DNA of 10,974 nt. Origin: Holosporales bacterium. GTDB lineage: Bacteria; Pseudomonadota; Alphaproteobacteria; BNTO01. The stretch covers positions 1 to 10,974 of the forward strand of contig JAISCJ010000110.1 in assembly GCA_031265645.1 (NCBI GenBank). Reading direction: 5' to 3'. The notes under the pieces were generated by a model. The model was not told the DNA's origin and ran no database searches. It saw nothing but the letters and a program-made list of their open reading frames with translations. Position numbers and translations under genes: made by a program. This document shows, one piece after another, positions 1-6,440 of the stretch. Numbering within the stretch: the stretch's first letter is position 1; every line of letters starts with the position of its first letter.

Positions 1-543
1 CTAGCGAATTGCTCTTAGCATCAATCGTGCATAGATAGCCAATGTTGAAGCATATGACCGTACAGACTTAAATTTAATTAGGTCTAATGGGTCCATCTCG
101 CCATGATCTGCCTGCCCATACTTCTCCTGAGCCAACTCAAGCACACGTAACATTACAGAATACATCTCTGCAACCTCTGCCTGCTCACGCAGGAAACGCC
201 CATCGATTCGGAATAGATCAAGCAATCGCCCAGCACAATTTACAACCCCTGCAGGAGAAGTCCAAGGCTGTTCGGGCGAAGGCTCTGTGTTGTAGATCAG
301 ATTCAAATCATTAATTGTATATTGAATTTCTCGCAAATATTCGTCTTTTCCTGAAATAGTGTGCATGTCCTCAATGCGGTTATGTCCGCATTGACAGAGA
401 CTACTTCTCGCATAGATATCAACTTGAGCGCCAGCTGCTGGATTTGGATATACAACTAAGTCATCAGCCTGGGAATTACTTGACGCATTCATAGAAAAAC
501 AGAAGCAAACCGTAGACAACATAGATTCAAAAAGTTTATTCAT
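1..543 (-). CDS. Small exported protein of unknown function (paralog A)
   Basis: A complete 180-residue ORF. The ATG at 543 is chosen over a GTG two codons upstream (549) because a GAGAGGTG Shine-Dalgarno-like stretch lies just before it and because the protein then starts MNK like its neighbour. Residues 1-20 look like a Sec signal peptide: Lys3, a hydrophobic core rich in F/C, and a likely cleavage after Met-Asn-Ala20. The mature part is soluble and mostly helical in character, with a CQC pair near residue 52. It is plainly related to the protein encoded at 668-1246. Shared stretches include SGKDEYLREI / SGKADFVKHI, IDG followed by a long helix ending in KYG, and a C-terminal helix ending LMLRAI / RLLRGI. 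No known family is recognised. It probably acts in the periplasm or outside the cell. It may be co-transcribed with the upstream paralog. Confidence 0.75.
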   Translation of the reverse strand: MNKLFESMLSTVCFCFSMNASSNSQADDLVVYPNPAAGAQVDIYARSSLCQCGHNRIEDMHTISGKDEYLREIQYTINDLNLIYNTEPSPEQPWTSPAGVVNCAGRLLDLFRIDGRFLREQAEVAEMYSVMLRVLELAQEKYGQADHGEMDPLDLIKFKSVRSYASTLAIYARLMLRAIR

Positions 544-578
544 AAGCACCTCTCTAATATATTTTCAAACGCATGTTC

Positions 579-607
579 ATTGTAACACGGGGAACCAATA
601 GAGCAAA
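579..607 (-). promoter_or_regulatory. Candidate promoter for paralog A
   Basis: On the minus strand a -10-like TACAAT (579-584) is preceded at 17 bases by a weak -35-like TTTGCT (602-607). It would start RNA about 30 bases upstream of the ATG at 543. The -35 match is poor, so this is tentative. Readthrough from the paralog at 668-1246 is also possible because no terminator is visible between the two genes. Confidence 0.3.
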
Positions 608-667
608 GGACAAAAACTTAAAAAGGCAGAAAATAGCGCGACTTTACTACAACAAAAATCACATTTC

Positions 668-1246
668 TCATTCGAGATTGCTCTCGTGCAGACAAAAACT
701 CGGAGAGTAAGCTTCCGGATTAATGCCCCTTAACAGCCTTGTAGCAAGGGCTTGCAACGTCTGAAGATATAGCTTGGCAGACTCAAACGTTGCACGATCC
801 TCTGCATCAATCTCTCTCGGTTCAGGATCATTATCTTTCGCGTTCGCGCCATATTTCTGGTTGGCAAGGTGAAGGATTGGTGCTAGTCTCGCGATTATTT
901 CTGCGACTTTGCCTTCCCCAAGTATGTCAGCTCCATCAATTTGGTAATAGTTCCCCAGTACTCTTGCGTATGAAATAGCTGATAAGCAATAAAACCAAGG
1001 TCGCAACTTTACGTTTTCTTCATTTTCATTTAAAGCGTAACCCAAATGCCTGAGGTCCGACTCAATATGCTTCACAAAGTCCGCTTTTCCTGAAAACATA
1101 TAGCCGCCACTACGGCTTCCCACATAAACATCTCCCCTTTCTGCTGGGCGTTCAACCACAGGTAGACTTAGAACAGACTCCAAAGAAGCATTAACCGAAA
1201 AACAAAAGCCAACCATTCCAAGCATAAACATTAGAAATTTATTCAC
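668..1246 (-). CDS. Small exported protein of unknown function (paralog B)
   Basis: A complete 192-residue ORF starting with GTG at 1246, with AAGGGTG about 6 bases upstream. No in-frame ATG would keep the signal peptide. Residues 1-20 form a signal peptide with a hydrophobic core and an Ala-type cleavage site (Val-Asn-Ala20). The mature protein has a tyrosine-rich middle, an acidic patch (KDNDPEPREIDAED) and a C-terminal helix, then a tail of about 17 residues ending in CLHESNLE that paralog A lacks. Similarity to A runs along most of the length, with loop insertions and deletions. The pair therefore looks like an old tandem duplication that has diverged. No known domain is recognised. Both are probably periplasmic or secreted; a role as host-directed effectors or envelope proteins is only speculation. 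Confidence 0.75.
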   Translation of the reverse strand: MNKFLMFMLGMVGFCFSVNASLESVLSLPVVERPAERGDVYVGSRSGGYMFSGKADFVKHIESDLRHLGYALNENEENVKLRPWFYCLSAISYARVLGNYYQIDGADILGEGKVAEIIARLAPILHLANQKYGANAKDNDPEPREIDAEDRATFESAKLYLQTLQALATRLLRGINPEAYSPSFCLHESNLE

Positions 1247-1391
1247 GCCACACCCTTATATTGCGTCCCAAACAACTTTATTTTACCACAATAGCGTAAA
1301 TACATAAAAGAGGGCAACATGAATAAACGAAAGGTAGCATGAGCCAGGGCGAATTCCTATAAATACAATCTAATTTAATCGGAGTTCCCGT

Positions 1392-2072
1392 TTAAGATGG
1401 CGAATGATCATGTCCCGAAAGTCCAAGTCTAAAATCAACTGCGCTGACGGACATCCCTTGGTGATTAGAGGCTAGCTGGCCATCCTTGTATACTGCGCCT
1501 TGAGCGTACATAAATGATGTTTCTTCCTTAGCAAGAATTCGAACGTGCAATACTAAAAAATCTAAGATTTGAATAAACCTCGTTATATAACAATCCCTAA
1601 AGACTCGTCTTTCTAAAGTCAAATTGGTTCCGTCTATGAACCCAGACCGGCGCAAAGCAACTTCATACAGGAGACGTCCACTATTCATGTATTGTTCTAA
1701 TATTGGTGAATAAGTCGAATTCTGAATTATTAAGATTACGTCAGAATGCCGGATTGAAGCAAAGGCGACTAACTGGTTTACTGAGTGTCCAAGTGTTTCA
1801 CGTTGAGTATCGTACGTAAAGCCAAATAACTCGATTTCATCATGCCCAGGGTAATGGGGAGTGGCACTCTCATTTCCAGCCGCATCCTTTTTCATAACTT
1901 CGCCATCTGAAAATATGCTGTGGTGTTCGAATATACTGTCCATGCGGAGTGTCCACTCTTTGGTGGCCTTTGACACCCCCGACAATTCATTGTTTTTATT
2001 GGTTCCGACTATAGGGATTTTAAGACGGCCACGGCCAGGCAAGGTTATAACCTTCATGTCCTGGACCGCCAT
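1392..2072 (-). CDS. Possible Hcp-like (type VI secretion tube) protein
   Basis: A complete 226-residue ORF. The ATG at 2072 has AAGG seven bases upstream, and no signal peptide or membrane segment is seen. Several parts resemble the Hcp family in order. HDEIELFGFTYDTQ (about residues 77-90) recalls the family's D/E-IEVLSFSWGV strand. SPILEQYMNSGRLLYEVALRR (about 121-142) recalls SPxLFxACxTGKHIKEAxLxxRK. RRVFRDCYITRF recalls the YLKIxLxDxxVSS strand, and the end (MSVSAVDFRLG) recalls the last strand of the barrel. The match is to a pattern held in memory, not to an alignment. The protein is longer than classic Hcp (about 160-170) owing to extra N-terminal sequence and a long loop. No other type VI or contractile-injection gene lies in the window, so it would be an orphan. 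Otherwise it should be called hypothetical. Confidence 0.6.
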   Translation of the reverse strand: MAVQDMKVITLPGRGRLKIPIVGTNKNNELSGVSKATKEWTLRMDSIFEHHSIFSDGEVMKKDAAGNESATPHYPGHDEIELFGFTYDTQRETLGHSVNQLVAFASIRHSDVILIIQNSTYSPILEQYMNSGRLLYEVALRRSGFIDGTNLTLERRVFRDCYITRFIQILDFLVLHVRILAKEETSFMYAQGAVYKDGQLASNHQGMSVSAVDFRLGLSGHDHSPS

Positions 2073-2245
2073 GATTTACCTTTTGTTAACCTTCAGTAAT
2101 TCAATGTCACAAATTTTTTCATGAGCGTCAAATTCTTCGTTTGGTTACGATGCGCATTTTTTTATATTTATACCCAAACGCTTCAAAAATTATCCGCAGA
2201 AGACACGCGAGTTTTCGTTAAACAAATTTATAGGGGACCACAGAA

Positions 2246-2344
2246 ATGCTTGATGATTTCTGGCCTTTAACGTGGGATAAATCGCTGATTCTGCGCTCAA
2301 AACCAATTCAACGGAAATCTGACTACAGTATCTTCATCATATGA
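2246..2344 (+). CDS. Candidate 32-residue small ORF
   Basis: ATG at 2246 is preceded by AGGGGA about 8 bases upstream and followed by 32 codons beginning MLDDFWPLTW. The start codon sits inside a 7-bp hairpin (CAGAAAT / ATTTCTG), which could mask it. No homolog is recognised. It could be a real small peptide, a leader, or chance. Confidence 0.2.
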   Translation: MLDDFWPLTWDKSLILRSKPIQRKSDYSIFII

Positions 2345-2396
2345 TCTACATATTTAAAGTCGAAATCCAAAGCAATGTCTTATCTCTCAAACTTTG

Positions 2397-2588
2397 TCAT
2401 ATTACTTTCGTGTTTAAGTTAATTGTGTGTAGTGGAATCCAATCGGCAGAGGTCCATTCTGATGTTCCAAAATGGAGTTCATGCCGCCATGAAACTGCGC
2501 CGACAAGCAGTGCTTCGGCATCATAGTCATAAAAATTTCTCCTTAGTATTAAGCGTCCACTAATGTCTGTATACGCCAGCTTAGGAAT
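2397..2588 (-). pseudogene. Possible gene remnant
   Basis: This minus-strand frame is open for 63 codons between stop codons but has no ATG, GTG or TTG in a sensible place. Its translation has a natural composition, with tryptophans and mixed charged and hydrophobic residues (for example SWRHELHFGTSEWTSADW). It overlaps the 38-residue ORF in another frame. A decayed fragment is one reading, chance the other. The family is not recognised. Confidence 0.2.
2414..2530 (-). CDS. Candidate 38-residue small ORF with strong ribosome binding site
   Basis: On the minus strand the ATG at 2530 follows a near-perfect AAGGAG with 8 bases of spacing, among the strongest Shine-Dalgarno sequences in the window. 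The peptide starts MTMMPKHCLS and ends at a TAA at 2414-2416. It has no signal peptide or clear domain. An overlapping frame (2397-2588) looks equally protein-like, so this could instead be a decayed gene whose ribosome binding site is by chance. No function is proposed. Confidence 0.3.
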   Translation of the reverse strand: MTMMPKHCLSAQFHGGMNSILEHQNGPLPIGFHYTQLT

Positions 2589-2928
2589 TTAACATAATTT
2601 AAACGCAAGAATCGACAGACATGAGTAGAAGCTTAATATTTAAATAAATTACAAACTCTTTAACGAGCATTTAAACGATTTTTTGCAGCTTGAATCAGCG
2701 GATTTTCTGGCGGTTTTGCTGCACTTTTCGCCGAAATAATGTCAGCATCATTTTCACAAACTATGTGGATCTAATATTAAAACACAGGATTATTCCATGT
2801 AAGGAATACCTGCAAAGTAAAGAACTTTATGCTGTGTTTTTCGATAGGATATATATTCTTTTTGAGCTCGTCCAATGTGATAAAACCTTAGAGGGACTCA
2901 TTCGCAAAATACACTGTAACTTTTGCAA

Positions 2929-2948
2929 AAAGTCCTCACTGAGGCTTT
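2929..2948 (-). terminator. Rho-independent-like terminator of hppA
   Basis: On the minus strand AAAG-CCTC, a loop AGT, then GAGG-A-CTTT form an 8-bp stem with one bulged A, followed by TT. It sits 18 bases after the hppA stop codon. The T run is short, so strength is uncertain. Confidence 0.55.
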
Positions 2949-2966
2949 CTAAATATGCGCAATTCG

Positions 2967-5054
2967 CTATCTTGCCAATACAGCCAACATTAACAATGCC
3001 ACGATGTTTATAATTTTTATCATCGGGTTAATAGCTGGTCCTGCAGTGTCTTTGTACGGATCTCCTACTGTGTCTCCTGTTACGGCGGCCTTGTGGGCAT
3101 CCGACCCTTTGCCACCCAAAAAGCCAGATTCAATGTACTTCTTGGCATTGTCCCATGCGCCTCCACCAGACGTCATTGATAGGGCCACAAACACTCCTGT
3201 GACGATCGTCCCCATAAGCATTGCACCCAACGCGGCAAAGGCCGATTCTTGGGATGCAACAGCGTTTATGACAAAGTACATTCCAATTGGAGCCAAAACT
3301 GGCAACAACGACGGAATGATCATTTCCTTGATTGCGCGCTTGGTCAACATATCAACTGCGGCGCTATAGTCTGGCTTATCTTCTCCCGTCATGATTCCCT
3401 TGAACAACGCAAATTGCCGCCGCACCTCTAGTACGATTGCTCCTCCAGCACGCCCTACAGCCTTCATCCCCATGGAGCCAAACAGGTAAGGAAGCATGCC
3501 ACCAACCAGCAGCCCAATTAAAATAAACGGATCTTGCAAGTTAAACGTTATGTTCAAGTTGGGAAAATAATGCTTTAGGTCTTCCGTGTACGAAGCAAAC
3601 AACACCAACGCAGCTAAAACTGCGGAGCCAATGGCGTACCCTTTCGTGACCGCCTTCGTCGTGTTTCCAACTGCATCAAGCGCATCCGTAATATTTCGGA
3701 CGTCTTCAGGTAAATTGGACATTTCAGCAATTCCGCCTGCATTGTCCGTGATTGGGCCGTATGCATCTAGCGCAACAATCATTCCTGCTAAAGCCAACAT
3801 TGTTACAGCGGCAATTGAAATCCCGAACAAGCCAGCGTTTACATATGCTACGATAATGCCTGTGCACAAAACCAAAACCGGAATTGCTGTTGCTTCCATT
3901 GAAACGGCCAGTCCTTGGATGACATTCGTTCCGTGCCCAGTTTCTGAGGCTAACGCGATGCTCTTTACAGGATTGTATGCTGTTGACGTATAATATTCCG
4001 TGACCCACATGAGAAGCCCCGTAATAACCAAACCCGTGATGCAGCAGGTCAGTATATTTGCAGCGGAAAAATCCACAGCAGTAAGTACATTCCCGCCAAG
4101 GAAAGCGACGCATGCTGTATAAATAAACGCGCCGGAAATCACTCCTGTCGCAATTACGCCTCGGTACAGTGCCTTCATGATTTTATTATCAGGGCCAAGC
4201 TTTACGAAGTACGCTCCAACCATGCTGCTTAATATACATCCTCCGCCAATAATGAGCGGGAAGAGCGTTAGCAAATCTTTTAGCGCGCCTGTAAACGAGA
4301 CAGAGGCAAGAACCATTGAAGCAACCAATGTCACAACATATGTCTCGAATAAGTCCGCTGCCATCCCTGCGCAGTCGCCAACGTTGTCACCAACATTGTC
4401 AGCAATTACTGCCGGGTTTCTTGGATCGTCTTCAGGAATTCCTGCTTCAACCTTCCCGACCAAGTCCGCTCCAACGTCTGCACCTTTTGTAAAGATTCCG
4501 CCGCCAAGTCGTGCAAAGATAGATATGAGGGAAGAGCCGAATCCGAGTGCAATCAACGTTTCTAGGGCAAGCCGTTCATCTAGTCCGTAGCGCTTTGTTA
4601 ATTCATATGCTACCGCGACTCCAAGCAAGCCGAGACTAACAACAAGAAAGCCGGTAACTCGTCCAGACTTAAATGCAATGTCCAAACCTGCGTGAAGCCC
4701 ATTTTTTGACGCTTCAGCGGTCCTGACATTTGCTCGAACAGACACATTCATTCCAATGTAGCCTGCTAGCCCAGACAAAATCGCTCCGCCAACAAAACCT
4801 ATGGCAACGATTGGATTGATAAAATACCAAAATAACGCTGCCATTCCCGCGCCAACGAAAGAAATCGTGAGGTATTGGCGATTTAGGTAGGCTTGTGCCC
4901 CGACTTGGATTGCTTGTGCAATTTCTTGCATCCGTTCATCCCCTTTCGGAAGCGTAAACACGGAGCGCATAGAAGCTATAGCGAAAAATAAGCCAAGAAG
5001 CCCACATCCCACGACCGCGTATATGATTTGACACGATGACAACATAAAATACAT
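2967..5054 (-). CDS. hppA: Membrane-bound H+-translocating pyrophosphatase, K+-independent type
   Basis: Integral membrane pyrophosphatase of 695 residues (normal length, about 16 membrane segments). It splits inorganic pyrophosphate and pumps protons across the inner membrane. The pyrophosphate/Mg site motifs are all present: DVGADLVGKVE (193-203), NVGDNVGDCAG (220-230), DNAGGIAEM (437-445) and GDTVGDPYKDTAGPAINP starting near 660. The motif GNTTKA has Lys at about 467, where K+-dependent enzymes have Ala. By family knowledge this marks the K+-independent, proton-pumping class found in Rhodospirillum and other alphaproteobacteria. The start is ATG 5054 or ATG 5045 (three codons later); neither has a good ribosome binding site. 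The gene is divergent from bioA and followed by its own terminator, so probably a single-gene transcript. It would save energy by using pyrophosphate from biosynthesis. Confidence 0.97.
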   Translation of the reverse strand: MYFMLSSCQIIYAVVGCGLLGLFFAIASMRSVFTLPKGDERMQEIAQAIQVGAQAYLNRQYLTISFVGAGMAALFWYFINPIVAIGFVGGAILSGLAGYIGMNVSVRANVRTAEASKNGLHAGLDIAFKSGRVTGFLVVSLGLLGVAVAYELTKRYGLDERLALETLIALGFGSSLISIFARLGGGIFTKGADVGADLVGKVEAGIPEDDPRNPAVIADNVGDNVGDCAGMAADLFETYVVTLVASMVLASVSFTGALKDLLTLFPLIIGGGCILSSMVGAYFVKLGPDNKIMKALYRGVIATGVISGAFIYTACVAFLGGNVLTAVDFSAANILTCCITGLVITGLLMWVTEYYTSTAYNPVKSIALASETGHGTNVIQGLAVSMEATAIPVLVLCTGIIVAYVNAGLFGISIAAVTMLALAGMIVALDAYGPITDNAGGIAEMSNLPEDVRNITDALDAVGNTTKAVTKGYAIGSAVLAALVLFASYTEDLKHYFPNLNITFNLQDPFILIGLLVGGMLPYLFGSMGMKAVGRAGGAIVLEVRRQFALFKGIMTGEDKPDYSAAVDMLTKRAIKEMIIPSLLPVLAPIGMYFVINAVASQESAFAALGAMLMGTIVTGVFVALSMTSGGGAWDNAKKYIESGFLGGKGSDAHKAAVTGDTVGDPYKDTAGPAINPMIKIINIVALLMLAVLAR

Positions 5055-5081
5055 GGTAAAAAATAAATTAACCTGATTAAG

Positions 5082-5110
5082 TGTATATCAAAAAAAAAAC
5101 TAATTGTGCA
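5082..5110 (-). promoter_or_regulatory. Candidate hppA promoter with T10 spacer tract
   Basis: Minus strand: -35-like TGCACA (5105-5110), a 17-base spacer and -10-like TATACA (5082-5087), about 28 bases upstream of the hppA ATG. Ten consecutive T (A on the plus strand, 5090-5099) make up most of the spacer, so slippage would change the -35/-10 spacing. Confidence 0.4.
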
Positions 5111-5123
5111 GGGTCTAGCTTTT

Positions 5124-5173
5124 TTGTCGGTCAAACGCAGAGATTTTTCCTATAAATCAAAATGAGTTAAAAT
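5124..5173 (+). promoter_or_regulatory. Candidate bioA promoter region
   Basis: Two -10-like boxes lie upstream of bioA: TATAAA (5151-5156) and TAAAAT (5168-5173). The second has a weak -35-like TTTTCC 17 bases before it. A TTGTCG at 5124-5129 is too far from either for ideal spacing. No BirA operator (TTGTAAACC type) or BioR box (TTATAGATAA type) is visible, so biotin control is not evident. Confidence 0.3.
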
Positions 5174-5207
5174 CGCTGCGGATTTAAAAATTCGAAGAAA
5201 ACTCAAC

Positions 5208-6440
5208 GTGCCTATTTGGAAACCATTCACCCAGGAAAAAGTCGCACCTTGCGCTGTAAAAATTGCACGAGGGCACGGTGCATATTTAGAGGACGAAGCT
5301 GGAACTCAATATTTGGATTTAATATCCAGTTGGTGGGTAAACATTTTGGGACATGCAAACGAAGAGATTGCCGATGCAATTGCGTCCCAAGCTCGCAGGT
5401 TAGAACAGGTTATTTTTGCTGGATTTTCGCATGAACCTGCGGAGGTATTATGCGCTTCCCTTGAGAAAATTTTACCAAAATCATTGCGGCGCTTTTTCTT
5501 CTCGGATGATGGTTCAACTTCTGTTGAAGTGGCTTTGAAACTTGCATACCAATACTTTTTTAATCAAGGGATAAAAGATCGTTGCACGTATATAAATCTG
5601 GAAGGCGCGTACCACGGCGATACGTTAGGTGCAATGAGCGCGGCCGGGAATCGTTCTTCATACCATTCGACGTTTAAATCATTCTTTTTTAGAACGTATT
5701 CAATAAAATTCCCTGACACGCCAGATGAAGAAAAAAATGCACTGTCTGCACTTCAGGATTTCTTAGAAAATGAGGGTCTCAATATTTGCGCATTAATTGT
5801 TGAACCCCTAATACAAGGCGCAGCAGGAATGCGAATGTACCGAGCTGAGTTCTTGGAAAAAATAGTAAATGAAGTTCGCAAATATGGAATTTTGGTAATT
5901 TTTGACGAGGTAATGACGGGATTTGGTCGAACGGGCACAATGTTTGCTATGGATCAAACACAAGTGCTTCCAGATTTCATATGCCTATCGAAAGGTCTCA
6001 CTGGTGGTTTTTTGCCATTAGGGCTAACTGTTTCCACCGACGCAATCTATGAGGCATTTTATTCAGACGACTCCAGCAAAGCATTTATTCACGGGCACTC
6101 GTACACTGCCAATCCAATTTCATGCGCAGCTGCAGTTAAGTCGTTAGAAATATTGCGACGAGAAAGCACTCAGCTCGACATAAAACGCATTGCAAAAGTG
6201 CATTCGCGAAATTTAGAGAGCTTGCCTCGCGCGCAAAACAAAAGGGCGCTAGGAACAATTGCCGCGTTTGAAGTCGAGTCCGCGGCATTCGCTCAGGAAA
6301 TAACATCTCGCCTGTTGTCCCAAGGTCTGATTATTCGGCCGCTTGGGAACACAATATATTTTATTCCCCCATATTGCATTGACTCGGGTGACCTTGAGCG
6401 AGCGTATTCTCAAGTCGCGGCGCGTTTGAATTTCGCCTAG
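5208..6440 (+). CDS. bioA: Adenosylmethionine-8-amino-7-oxononanoate aminotransferase
   Basis: PLP-dependent class III aminotransferase that makes 7,8-diaminopelargonate from 8-amino-7-oxononanoate with S-adenosylmethionine as amino donor, a late step of biotin synthesis in the cytoplasm. The 410 residues show BioA hallmarks: WKPFTQ (4-9), SSWWVNILGHA (40-50), DDGSTSVEVALKLA (100-113), YHGDTLGAMS (135-144), the PLP-ring aspartate in FDEVMTGFGRTG (Asp233), the Schiff-base lysine in LSKGLTGG (Lys262) and HSYTANP (297-303). It is slightly shorter than the usual 420-430 residues but complete. The start is GTG at 5208; no good ribosome binding site is seen, and WKPFTQ at the very N-terminus fixes this start. 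No other bio gene is adjacent. Its last 80 bases overlap the convergent hsp70 gene. Confidence 0.95.
   Translation: MPIWKPFTQEKVAPCAVKIARGHGAYLEDEAGTQYLDLISSWWVNILGHANEEIADAIASQARRLEQVIFAGFSHEPAEVLCASLEKILPKSLRRFFFSDDGSTSVEVALKLAYQYFFNQGIKDRCTYINLEGAYHGDTLGAMSAAGNRSSYHSTFKSFFFRTYSIKFPDTPDEEKNALSALQDFLENEGLNICALIVEPLIQGAAGMRMYRAEFLEKIVNEVRKYGILVIFDEVMTGFGRTGTMFAMDQTQVLPDFICLSKGLTGGFLPLGLTVSTDAIYEAFYSDDSSKAFIHGHSYTANPISCAAAVKSLEILRRESTQLDIKRIAKVHSRNLESLPRAQNKRALGTIAAFEVESAAFAQEITSRLLSQGLIIRPLGNTIYFIPPYCIDSGDLERAYSQVAARLNFA

Larger units (their letters stand above)
2073..2966. other. Long stretch without a confident gene
   Basis: About 890 bases between the start of the Hcp-like gene and the end of hppA. 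It holds a poor promoter candidate for the Hcp-like gene (TTGACG on the minus strand at 2126-2131), a 7-bp hairpin (CAGAAAT 2241-2247 / ATTTCTG 2256-2262), two small ORFs with good ribosome binding sites, a protein-like open stretch without a start codon, and the hppA terminator. The 2531-2928 part is A+T rich with nothing convincing in it. A plus-strand TTG-started frame at 2690-3013 has no ribosome binding site and runs into hppA. The region could be decayed coding DNA. Confidence 0.5.

Noticed and set aside
2085..2092. GTTAACCT octamer shared with the palindrome at 10920-10951
   Set aside because: A single extra copy of an 8-mer in an A+T-rich window is not significant.
2279..2705. Inverted repeat CGCTGATTC (2283-2291) / GAATCAGCG (2692-2700) as ends of a small mobile element
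   Set aside because: Nine bases of pairing within 900 bases is expected about once by chance, the extension has an extra base, and no target duplication or transposase is seen.
2690..3013. Plus-strand 107-codon frame
   Set aside because: TTG start, no ribosome binding site, overlaps the hppA terminator and the end of hppA, and the translation resembles nothing.
4177..4590. Long plus-strand frame antisense to hppA (also 3586-3993 and 3004-3369)
   Set aside because: Shadow frames of a strongly conserved membrane protein; Ser/Pro/Thr-rich translation typical of antisense reading, with no supporting start signals.
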